A stretch of DNA of 64,000 nucleotides from Candidatus Gallacutalibacter stercoravium. Its GTDB lineage: Bacteria; Bacillota; Clostridia; Oscillospirales; Acutalibacteraceae. Positions within the stretch are counted from its first letter, which is position 1, and each line of letters opens with the position of its first letter. The stretch lies in NCBI GenBank assembly GCA_018716975.1, contig DVJE01000003.1, positions 84,830 to 148,829 on the forward strand. The letters are read 5' to 3'. Below are positions 41,677 through 49,615 of the stretch, piece after piece. The position numbers and the translations under genes are program-made. The notes below the pieces were generated by a model that saw nothing but the letters and a program-made list of their open reading frames with translations, had not been told where the DNA came from and did no database searches.

Positions 41677-42551
41677 TGCGCGGCCTCCTCGTGCAAAGTC
41701 AACAATTTACCAAGCGTGCCGCGCAGATCCTTACGGGGCACAATAGCATCCACAAAGCCCTTTTCCAAAAGGAATTCCGAGCGCTGAAACCCTTGGGGCA
41801 AATGCTGCCGTATGGTTTGCTCAATCACACGGGGGCCAGCAAAGCCGATCAGCGCCTTGGGCTCTGCCAATATTATGTCGCCTTCCATCGCAAAGCTGGC
41901 AGTTACTCCCCCAGTGGTGGGATCGGTTAGCACTGTGATATACAGCAACCCGGCATCGTTGTGGCGCTTAACCGCAGCGCTGGTTTTGGCCATTTGCATC
42001 AGCGATAAAATTCCCTCTTGCATTCGGGCGCCGCCCGATACCGTAAAAGCGATCACCGGCATATGGGCGCGGGTGGCGTACTCGAAAAGCCTAGTTACCT
42101 TTTCACCGGTAACCGTTCCCATACTGCCCATCATAAAAGAGGAATCCATCACGCAAAGCGCGCAACCCTTCCCCTCTATTTTTGCAGTGCCGCATATCAC
42201 CGACTCATTTTCCCCACTTTGCAGCCTAGCATTTTTAAGTTTCTTGCTATACTCGGGAAAATCTAGTGGGTTTTTAGACACCATACCTTTGTCGTGCTCC
42301 ACAAAGGTATCCTTATCCACCGTATAAGCGATGCGTTGCCGCGCCGTAAGGCGAAAATGATGCTGGCATTTCGGGCAAACCCTTAAACTCTCTTCCAAAT
42401 CTGAGGAAAGAACCATATTTTTACAAGACGGACACTTAACCCAAAGATTATTCGGCACAAACGGTAGGTTGGTGCGCAAGGCTTTATCGCTGTCTTCCAG
42501 CTCGTTGACCGGTTTTTTAAAAATAACATGAAACGCATCGTTTAAGTTCAC
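41673..42551 (-). CDS. accD: acetyl-CoA carboxylase carboxyltransferase beta subunit
   Basis: A 292-residue carboxyltransferase subunit. The N-terminal zinc ribbon is CPSCKNMVLSSDLEESLRVCPKC (about 39-61), and the catalytic core has SGGARMQEGILSLMQMAKTSAA and GPRVIEQTIRQHLPQGFQRSEF. Length is typical. It lies 45 bases after accC and overlaps accA, so the two carboxyltransferase subunits are made together. Confidence 0.95.
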   Translation of the reverse strand: MNLNDAFHVIFKKPVNELEDSDKALRTNLPFVPNNLWVKCPSCKNMVLSSDLEESLRVCPKCQHHFRLTARQRIAYTVDKDTFVEHDKGMVSKNPLDFPEYSKKLKNARLQSGENESVICGTAKIEGKGCALCVMDSSFMMGSMGTVTGEKVTRLFEYATRAHMPVIAFTVSGGARMQEGILSLMQMAKTSAAVKRHNDAGLLYITVLTDPTTGGVTASFAMEGDIILAEPKALIGFAGPRVIEQTIRQHLPQGFQRSEFLLEKGFVDAIVPRKDLRGTLGKLLTLHEEAAQ

Positions 42552-42596
42552 AATAGCACCCCGCTTTTCGTTTTACCTACCGTCTTTTTTCGTTTT

Positions 42597-43958
42597 TCAC
42601 TGCTGTTGTTCACTTTTTTCTTCCTGTTCGCGCTGCTGCATCAAACTGGTGGTATACGTACCGTTAGCAAAGCGCTCATCTGAAAGGATATCACCCTGCA
42701 TACGGGCGTTATGATCAATCCCATCCACCACCAATTCATCCAACGCCGCTTTCATTTTGCGGATGGCCAGCTCCCGCGTATCAGCGTGCACAATCAGCTT
42801 GCCTATCATAGAATCATAAAAGGGCGGCACCACATAATCCTGGTAAATCGCCGTATCAAAGCGCACCCGTGGGCCGCCTGGGATGTGCACCGCAGTCAGT
42901 TTGCCACAACTGGGGCGGTAATCCTGCTCCGGATTCTCGGCATTAATACGGCACTCAATGGCATGACCCGACAAATGGATATCCTCTTGACGCAGCGTCA
43001 GCGGATTGCCGCTAGCAATGCGGATTTGCCACTGCACCAAATCTACGCCTGTTACCATCTCGGTCACAGGATGTTCCACCTGCAGCCGGGTATTCATCTC
43101 CATAAAATAAAAGTTACCCTCGGCATCCAGCAAAAACTCTACGGTGCCTGCGTTTACATAACGCACCGCTTTGGCCGCACGCACAGCGGCTTCCATCATT
43201 TTTTGACGGGTTTGTTCTGAAATGGCAGGAGAAGGGCTTTCTTCAATCAGTTTTTGGTTTTTGCGCTGCACTGAGCATTCCCGTTCGCCCAAGCACACCA
43301 CATTGCCGTATTGATCGCAAAGCAGTTGCATTTCAACATGCTTTACCGGATGTAAGTAACGTTCCAGATACACAGCACCGTCGCCAAAGGCGCTTTGGGC
43401 CTCACTGGATGCGGCATGAAAAGCGTTGATAAACTCTTCCCGCTCCTTAACCAGCCGGATTCCCCTGCCGCCGCCGCCTGCTTTCGCTTTGATGAGCAGT
43501 GGGTACCCCACTTCGTCGGCCGCTTTTAGCGCCTGCTGCGCATCTTCTATTACGTCGGTGCCCGGCGTTACCGGGACGCCAGCCTCCCGCATGGTGCGGC
43601 GGGCCATATCTTTATCTCCCATACGGGCTATCATATCGGAACTGGGACCGATAAAAGCAATATTACATTGTTCACATAAAGAAACAAACTTAGCGTTCTC
43701 TGAAAGCAAGCCGTATCCCGGGTGGATAGCCTGCGCCCCGGTGGCAACCGCCACTGTAAGGATGGCCGCCATATTAAGGTAACTATCGCTCACCTGGCTG
43801 GCGCCGATGCAATAACTTTCATCTGCCAACGCCACATGCAGGGCATTGCGATCGGCTTGGGAATAAACCGCCACGGTAGAAATGCCCATCTCCCGGCAAG
43901 CCCGAATGATGCGCACTGCAATTTCACCCCGGTTGGCAATTAATATTTTAGAGAACAA
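42597..43958 (-). CDS. accC: biotin carboxylase
   Basis: A 453-residue ATP-grasp enzyme that carboxylates biotin on AccB. It begins [17 protein letters not shown]. The ATP-binding segment is [16 protein letters not shown] (about 160-175). [20 protein letters not shown]-like ([20 protein letters not shown]) is the diagnostic block near 290. TTG at 43958 is the likely start, behind GAGGAGCGTGTGGGGG, placing it 22 bases after fabZ; the longer frame would overlap fabZ. The C-terminus is charged ([11 protein letters not shown]). Confidence 0.95.
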   Translation of the reverse strand: [453 protein letters not shown]

Positions 43959-43980
43959 ACCCCCACACGCTCCTCTTCTG

Positions 43981-44409
43981 TTACTGCTTCGCCTGCTTAT
44001 CAAGGAGGGCAAACGAAAATTCCGCTTTTACCGCCAATTGGCCGTTTACCTTGCCCTCACCCTCTACAAAGAAGAAGTTGCCCCTGCTTTTCACCAAACG
44101 GCATTCCACCTCGATGGTATCGCCGGGAAAGACCGGATGTTTAAACCGGGCATTGTTGATGCTGGTAAACAATGTCCATGCGCCTTTGACTCTGTCGGCC
44201 ACAATGACGGCGCTGGACTGCGCCATGATTTCGCACAAGATGACGCCCGGCACCACCGGATGATCGGGAAAATGCCCTTGCAAAAACCACTCGTCGCCTT
44301 TGATGGTTTTTTTCCCGCGCGCGGTATTTTCATCTACTAGTTCGGCTTCGTCCACCAGCATCATTGGATCCCGGTGAGGCAAAATCTGCATCAATTCCTC
44401 TTTATTCAC
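43981..44409 (-). CDS. fabZ: 3-hydroxyacyl-ACP dehydratase
   Basis: A 142-residue hot-dog-fold dehydratase for fatty-acid elongation. The active site is the family motif GHFPDHPVVPGV with His at about 48, plus the Glu in LCEIMAQSSA. LPHRDPMMLVDE is the usual N-terminal signature. The GTG start follows AGAGAGGTCTTTGC. No FabA-type isomerase is present in the window. It sits between accB and accC as in many Clostridia. Confidence 0.95.
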   Translation of the reverse strand: MNKEELMQILPHRDPMMLVDEAELVDENTARGKKTIKGDEWFLQGHFPDHPVVPGVILCEIMAQSSAVIVADRVKGAWTLFTSINNARFKHPVFPGDTIEVECRLVKSRGNFFFVEGEGKVNGQLAVKAEFSFALLDKQAKQ

Positions 44410-44459
44410 GCAAAGACCTCTCTTCTATCGCGATAATCCTCTTAAATAGCTATCGCAGC

Positions 44460-44930
44460 CTATCTTAATATAAACAAAGTTTGGCCGTACTCTACAACCT
44501 CGCCGTCCTGAGCGCAAATTTCAGCCACTTCGCCGTCAAACTCGGCCGTAACCTCGTTCATGAGCTTCATCGCCTCTATAATACAAAGCACATCGCCCTT
44601 CTTTACCCGGCTGCCCACCTTAACATAGGGCTCGCTTTCCGGCGAAGGCGCTGCATAAAACACGCCCACCATGGGGGATTTCTGCTCACGGCCCGCCACA
44701 GGCTCCTCTTTTTTCTCCGCCTCAGCGGGCTGTGCGGCCGTTTGAGCGGCCACAGGCGCAGTAGGCTGCACCGCCGGTTGCACAATCGGCGCCGCATACA
44801 CCGCAGGCGCGCATTCGCCGCGGGCCGTGCGCTCTAAACGCACCTTGCAATCGCCTTCTTCAATTTCCATGGCCGTTAAACTGGAATTTTCCATCAGCGC
44901 AATCAGCTGCTTGACCATTCTTGTATTCAT
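44460..44930 (-). CDS. accB: biotin carboxyl carrier protein
   Basis: A 156-residue BCCP. Residues 1-45 form the N-terminal region (VKQLIALMENSSLTAMEIEEGD), then an Ala/Pro-rich linker (about 55-85) leads to the biotinyl domain with the biotin Lys in EAMKLMNEV (about Lys122). The end VEYGQTLFIL matches the family. ATG 44930 is the start; a TTG at 44942 is in frame but has no better site. It is in the operon between fabF and fabZ. Confidence 0.95.
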   Translation of the reverse strand: MNTRMVKQLIALMENSSLTAMEIEEGDCKVRLERTARGECAPAVYAAPIVQPAVQPTAPVAAQTAAQPAEAEKKEEPVAGREQKSPMVGVFYAAPSPESEPYVKVGSRVKKGDVLCIIEAMKLMNEVTAEFDGEVAEICAQDGEVVEYGQTLFILR

Positions 44931-44977
44931 ATTATCCCCCAATTCCCAGCGGCGGAGTAAATACGCCCCGCCATTTG

Positions 44978-46204
44978 TTACACTTTTTGAAAAACCACAC
45001 AGGCATTATGCCCGCCGAATCCCAAAGAAGCCGAGGCCGCATATTGCAAATCAGCCTTCACAGCTTGATTGGGCACATAATTCAGGTCACACTCCGGATC
45101 CGGCTCTTCATAGCCGACAGTAGGCGGAACAATCCCCTCTTTCAATGCCAACACGCTGGCCACCGCCTCTACGGCGCCGGTGGCACCCAACATATGCCCG
45201 GTCATCGATTTAGTGGAGCTTACCAGCAAATCGTAAGCCCTTTCGCCAAATACTTTTTTGATAGCCAGGGTTTCCGTCTTGTCGTTTAACGGAGTGCTGG
45301 TGCCGTGGGCATTAAAGTAAAGGTTCCCTTCCTTCAAAGCGCCGGCCTCTTCCACTGCCAGGCGGATAGCCTCCGCAGAGCCTATGGCGTCGGGCTGCGG
45401 AGCCGTCATGTGATAAGCGTCGTTGGTATTGCCGTAGCCCGTTATCTCGGCGTAAATCTTCGCACCGCGCGCTTTGGCATGATCATATTCTTCTAAAACC
45501 AATATGCCGGCCCCTTCGCCCATTACAAAGCCGTCGCGCCGCTTATCGAAAGGAATAGAGGCCCGTTTGGGATCGTTAACAGTAGATAAGGCCATGCAGT
45601 TGGTAAAGCCGGCTACCGCCAAGGGGGTTAAGGTAGCCTCGGCGCCGCCCGCTATCATAACATCGGCATCGCCATGCTGAATGGCGCGAAATGCTTCGCC
45701 CACTGTGTTGGTGCTGGTGGCGCACGCCGTAGCGATTGACATAGAGGGGCCCATTGCCTGATAGCGAATGGCGATAGTGCCCGCCGCTATATTCGCAATC
45801 ATCATCGGAATAAAGAAGGGAGAAACCTTTCTGGGGCCCCCTTTAGACAGCTTTTCGCACTGGGCAACAAAGGTCTCCATGCCGCCGATGCCGGATCCCA
45901 CATATACGCCCATGCGCCGCCCATCCACGGTTCCGGCAACACCGCTGTCTTCCATAGCCTGCACAGCGGCCGCCACAGCATATTGGCAGAACAAATCGGT
46001 TTTACGCAAATCGCTCTTTTCAAAATAACGTAGCGGATCAAAGTTTTTTACCTCGGCCGCAACCTTTACTTTAAAATCCGTTGTATCAAAACGGGTGATA
46101 AAATCAATCCCGCTTTTCCCTTGAATAAGGGAATCCCAAAAAGAAGGCACATCGTTGCCCACCGGCGTTACAACGCCTAATCCTGTTACTACCACTCTTC
46201 TCAT
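44978..46204 (-). CDS. fabF: beta-ketoacyl-ACP synthase II
   Basis: A 408-residue condensing enzyme. The catalytic triad is Cys in TACATSTN (about 163), His in NAHGTSTPLND and His in SMTGHMLGATG. It begins MRRVVVTGLGVVTPVGND. The start at 46204 follows AAAGGAG at 13-base spacing; a GTG at 46228 would not have this. Length is typical (about 410). It follows fabG in the operon. Confidence 0.95.
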   Translation of the reverse strand: MRRVVVTGLGVVTPVGNDVPSFWDSLIQGKSGIDFITRFDTTDFKVKVAAEVKNFDPLRYFEKSDLRKTDLFCQYAVAAAVQAMEDSGVAGTVDGRRMGVYVGSGIGGMETFVAQCEKLSKGGPRKVSPFFIPMMIANIAAGTIAIRYQAMGPSMSIATACATSTNTVGEAFRAIQHGDADVMIAGGAEATLTPLAVAGFTNCMALSTVNDPKRASIPFDKRRDGFVMGEGAGILVLEEYDHAKARGAKIYAEITGYGNTNDAYHMTAPQPDAIGSAEAIRLAVEEAGALKEGNLYFNAHGTSTPLNDKTETLAIKKVFGERAYDLLVSSTKSMTGHMLGATGAVEAVASVLALKEGIVPPTVGYEEPDPECDLNYVPNQAVKADLQYAASASLGFGGHNACVVFQKV

Positions 46205-46253
46205 GGGGTCGTTTCGGCTCCTTTCCACTTTTAGCTTCTCTTCATAACAGCGG

Positions 46254-46997
46254 TTACATAGCCAGCCCGCCGTCTACCCGCAGCACTTCGCCGGTGATAT
46301 ACGACGCTTCGTCCGAGGCCAAAAAAGCCACGGCGTTTGCCACATCTTCCGGCGCACCCGGCCGCTTCATGGGGATTTGGGCGGTGATGGCCTCGCGCTT
46401 TTTCTCATCCAGCGCGCCGGTCATATCGGTAGAAATATATCCCGGCGCAATGGCGTTGCAGGTAACGCCGCGCCCGGCCAGCTCTTTTGCCACCGACTTG
46501 GTCAACCCGATAAGGCCCGCCTTTGCGCTGGCATAATTGGCCTGACCCGCCTGGCCGCCTAGGCCCACCACTGAGGATATATTGATAATCCTGCCGCTGC
46601 GTTTTTTCATAAAATGAGGGTAACACTGCTTGATTAAATGAAAAGCACCTTTTAGGTTAACATCCAGCACTTGATCAAAATCTTGAGGCTTCATTTTCAA
46701 AACCAGTTTGTCGCACACAATGCCGGCGTTGTTAACCAAAATATCGATGCCGCCAAAATCGGCAATCACTTGCTCCACCAGGCCCGTAACCGCATCATAA
46801 TCGGCCACATTGCAACAATAAGCTTTTGCGGTAACACCAGTGGCATTGATTTCTTGGCAGGTTTGCTCCGCCTTTTCTTGGTTGCCGGCATATACTACCG
46901 CCACATTGGCCCCGCCCTGTGCCAAGCGCAGGGCAATCGCTTTACCGATTCCGCGGGAAGCCCCCGTTACCAACGCTGTTTTTCCTTGTAGTATCAT
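46254..46997 (-). CDS. fabG: 3-oxoacyl-ACP reductase
   Basis: A 247-residue short-chain dehydrogenase that uses NADPH to reduce 3-ketoacyl-ACP. It has the TGASRGIGKAIA cofactor motif (about 12-23), NNAG (about 89), the catalytic Ser in INISSVVGLGGQAGQANYASAKAG and the YASAK Tyr/Lys pair, and ends ITGEVLRVDGGLAM. ATG 46997 overlaps the fabD stop by a few bases; the longer frame is rejected because it would extend into fabD. Confidence 0.95.
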   Translation of the reverse strand: MILQGKTALVTGASRGIGKAIALRLAQGGANVAVVYAGNQEKAEQTCQEINATGVTAKAYCCNVADYDAVTGLVEQVIADFGGIDILVNNAGIVCDKLVLKMKPQDFDQVLDVNLKGAFHLIKQCYPHFMKKRSGRIINISSVVGLGGQAGQANYASAKAGLIGLTKSVAKELAGRGVTCNAIAPGYISTDMTGALDEKKREAITAQIPMKRPGAPEDVANAVAFLASDEASYITGEVLRVDGGLAM

Positions 46998-46998
46998 A

Positions 46999-47922
46999 TC
47001 ACTTTTGTGCCAGCGCGGCAACAGCCGCATCCAGCCCCTCCTTATTTTCTATTTGGAATACCCGTGCATCGGGCGCTGTTTTTTGGACGAGCCCACACAG
47101 AGTTTTTCCTACGCCCACCTCTATAAAAGTATCCACGCCGTCGGCGCACATTGCCAGCACGGTTTTCTGCCAAAGAACAGGGCTTTCGCACTGGGCAGCC
47201 AATATCGCCGCCGCTTCTTCGCCTTGCCCATAAGGCTGAGCGGTTTTATTGGCGTAAACCGGAATCTTAGGTTGGCCTATGGTTTTATCCGCCAGATACT
47301 CCCTTAGCCCTTGGGCCGCGCTGTGCATAAAGGGGGAATGAAAAGCGCCGCTTACCGCTAAGCGCACCGCTTTGCCTTTTTGTTGCTTCACAGCAGCCGC
47401 CAGTGCGTCGGCCTCTTGTTGAGCCACCGCCACCACCGTTTGACCGGGGCAATTGTAATTCACCGGCCATGCCTGCGAAAACGACGCGCAAATTTCTTCT
47501 ACCTGTTCGGCCTTCAGCCTTAAAACAGCCACCATCACGCCCTCATTTTCATGAGCGGCTTTATCCATCAACTCTGCCCGCCGGCAAACCAGGCGAAAGG
47601 CATCTTCATCAGAGAGCGCGCCGGCAAAAGCCAACGCCGGCAGTTCGCCCAAAGAAAAGCCCGCCACGCAGTCACACGGGATGCCCGCCTCTTGCGCGGC
47701 ACGAGCCGCCGCCAAATCCACCGCAAACAAACAGGGCTGCGTATGGATGGTTTGGTTTAGCTCCTCTTGCTCTCCGGCAAAGCACTGCTGCGACGTACCA
47801 GGACGCAGGCGATCCGCCATGGCAAAAACTTCGGCCGCCTTAGGGGAACAAACGCTTAGATCCTGCCCCATGCCGGGATGTTGGGCGCCTTGGCCCGAAA
47901 AAACAAAAGCTACTTTTCCCAC
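46999..47922 (-). CDS. fabD: malonyl-CoA:ACP transacylase
   Basis: A 307-residue transferase that loads malonyl groups onto ACP. It begins KVAFVFSGQGAQHPGMGQDL. The nucleophile motif is GFSLGELPAL (canonical GHSLGE; the usual His is Phe here), with the catalytic His in VSGAFHSPFM. GTG 47922 follows GAGGTAATATT and gives a typical length; the upstream in-frame GTG at 47952 has no site. No acpP gene precedes it. Confidence 0.94.
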   Translation of the reverse strand: MGKVAFVFSGQGAQHPGMGQDLSVCSPKAAEVFAMADRLRPGTSQQCFAGEQEELNQTIHTQPCLFAVDLAAARAAQEAGIPCDCVAGFSLGELPALAFAGALSDEDAFRLVCRRAELMDKAAHENEGVMVAVLRLKAEQVEEICASFSQAWPVNYNCPGQTVVAVAQQEADALAAAVKQQKGKAVRLAVSGAFHSPFMHSAAQGLREYLADKTIGQPKIPVYANKTAQPYGQGEEAAAILAAQCESPVLWQKTVLAMCADGVDTFIEVGVGKTLCGLVQKTAPDARVFQIENKEGLDAAVAALAQK

Positions 47923-47959
47923 AATATTACCTCGCTTCCATTCAACTGGCACTAGGGAT

Positions 47960-48925
47960 TTAACCCTCTTTACTCCAGCGCAGCACGCAATGCCCCGCCG
48001 TCAGTCCGCCGCCAAAAGCCGACATAGCCAATAGATTGCCCGGTTTCAGCCTGCCGTCCCGGTTCATCTCATCCAGCAGCACCGGAATACACGCCGCCGA
48101 AATGTTCCCGTAACGGGCAATATTCGTAACACAACGCTCCTTGGGAATATCCAGCTTGGCACAGGCCGCATCGATAATGCGCTGATTGGCTTGATGCGGC
48201 AGCACATAATCGATATCGCTTTGTTGCAAGCCGGCGTCTGCAATCACCTGTATCAAGCCCGAGCTCATCGCGTTAACCGCAAATTTATATACCTCGCGCC
48301 CATTCATATGCAGCACTGGGCGCTGGGAGCCTAACTGATAAAACGGGGAGGTATTTTCTCCTCGTGGAATGTTAAGCGCCTCTATGTTCCCGTGGGATTC
48401 CATGCGGATGGCCAGCAAATCATTCCCTTCGCCCAACACAGCCGCGCCTGCGCCATCTCCAAACAACACGCAGGTAGCGCGGTCGGTCCAATCCAAGCAA
48501 TTGGTAACGTTTTCAGCCGCCACCACCAGCACCTTTTTCACCCGTTTGCGGGCAAAAAATCCGTCGGCCACATCTAAGCCGTAAAGAAAACCAGTGCAAG
48601 CCGCGTTTACATCAAACGCCGGGCAGCATGCGCCAATTCTTTTTTGCACCACACATGCCTCCGACGGGCTAAAATATTCGCCCCGGATGGTGGCGCAAAC
48701 GATCAAGTCCAAATCCTGGGCGGCTATGCCTGCGTTTTGCAGGGCGTTTTCCGCCGCCTGCACCGCCAAATCCCCAATGCTCTCGGTTGTGCAAACGCGG
48801 CGCTGCGCGATACCGGTGCGAGTGCGGATCCACTCATCGCTGGTATCCACAATGGTAGACATTTCATCATTGGTCATCACATACTCCGGCAGGGCGCGGC
48901 CGGTGCCCAAGATTCGAAAACTCAT
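47960..48925 (-). CDS. fabH: beta-ketoacyl-ACP synthase III
   Basis: A 321-residue initiating condensing enzyme. The catalytic Cys is in NAACTGFLYGL (about 112), His in HQANQRIIDAA (about 248) and Asn in NIARYGNISAA (about 278). It starts MSFRILGTGRALPEYV. ATG 48925 follows TGAGG at 9-base spacing. It is the first biosynthetic gene, and 37 bases after it fabD begins, leaving no space for acpP or an enoyl reductase. Confidence 0.95.
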   Translation of the reverse strand: MSFRILGTGRALPEYVMTNDEMSTIVDTSDEWIRTRTGIAQRRVCTTESIGDLAVQAAENALQNAGIAAQDLDLIVCATIRGEYFSPSEACVVQKRIGACCPAFDVNAACTGFLYGLDVADGFFARKRVKKVLVVAAENVTNCLDWTDRATCVLFGDGAGAAVLGEGNDLLAIRMESHGNIEALNIPRGENTSPFYQLGSQRPVLHMNGREVYKFAVNAMSSGLIQVIADAGLQQSDIDYVLPHQANQRIIDAACAKLDIPKERCVTNIARYGNISAACIPVLLDEMNRDGRLKPGNLLAMSAFGGGLTAGHCVLRWSKEG

Positions 48926-48964
48926 CGAAAACAACCTCATTTCTGCCGCCCGGCAAAAGCAGCG

Positions 48965-49435
48965 CTATTTACCGGGCCGCTTTACTCTTTCATATTGTGT
49001 AACTTTTTCTTGTAAAAACCGGTTCATCTTGCCCAAAACCCGCAGCAAGACTTCTTGCTCTTGCGGAGTCATTCCTTCAGCGATCCCTGCCGCCATATTG
49101 CGGTGAAAACGCCGGTGTACACGGTTAACGCTCATCCCCTTAGGGGTAAGCCTAACATAAACCACCCGGGCGTCTGCCTGGCTTTTGCTTTTGGTCACGT
49201 ACCCTTTCTTTTCTAGTTTATTTACCGCAACCGTAACCGACGCGGGGGTAATGGACAAGCGCTCAGCCACACCGCCAACAGGGGTACCCGCCTCTTCGCC
49301 TTGGCCGATGGCTTCTAGCAAATGTATCTCATTGATGCTCAAATTTAAAGTTTGGGTGCTAATCATGGTGCTCTCCACCTTATCCAGCAGGTCATACACC
49401 CCTTCTAACGCATCGCTGAGTTCCTCATAAAACAT
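48965..49435 (-). CDS. MarR-family regulator, FabT-like position
   Basis: A 156-residue MarR-family winged-helix protein. The DNA-binding core is VAERLSITPASVTVAVNKLEKKGYVTKSKSQADARVVYVRLT (about 60-101), flanked by dimerisation helices. Its place as first gene of a fabH-led operon is that of FabT, which represses fatty-acid synthesis in other Firmicutes with acyl-ACP as corepressor. A 17-bp palindrome sits in its own promoter, suggesting autoregulation. FabT identity is inference from position. Confidence 0.85.
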   Translation of the reverse strand: MFYEELSDALEGVYDLLDKVESTMISTQTLNLSINEIHLLEAIGQGEEAGTPVGGVAERLSITPASVTVAVNKLEKKGYVTKSKSQADARVVYVRLTPKGMSVNRVHRRFHRNMAAGIAEGMTPQEQEVLLRVLGKMNRFLQEKVTQYERVKRPGK

Positions 49436-49471
49436 GCTGCACCTCGTGCCAAACGGTCTTCGCCGTTTTAG

Positions 49472-49528
49472 TTAGTTTGATAAGCTAAATAATAGTTACC
49501 ATTATACACCATGTTATTCATTTGTCAA
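49472..49528 (-). promoter_or_regulatory. fatty-acid operon promoter with a 17-bp operator palindrome
   Basis: On the minus strand TTGACA (49528-49523) and TATAAT (49506-49501) are 16 bases apart, both perfect. Just after the expected start lies TTAGTTTGATAAGCTAA (49472-49488 on the plus strand), with 7-base arms that match their reverse complement at 6 of 7 positions. Its place at the transcription start suits repression by the MarR/FabT-like product. Confidence 0.75.
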
Positions 49529-49569
49529 TCCTGTAGCCAGTCCTTTACCAAGCCCCTGCATGCCCACAG

Positions 49570-49605
49570 AAAAAGCCTCCCCGGCCAAGGGGTGTTTGGC
49601 CGGGG
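49570..49605 (-). terminator. terminator of the spoVAF-like gene
   Basis: A perfect 10-bp stem CCCCGGCCAA/TTGGCCGGGG (49579-49588, 49596-49605), followed on the minus strand by GGAGGCTTTTT. Confidence 0.85.
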
Positions 49606-49615
49606 AATGGGGTTG

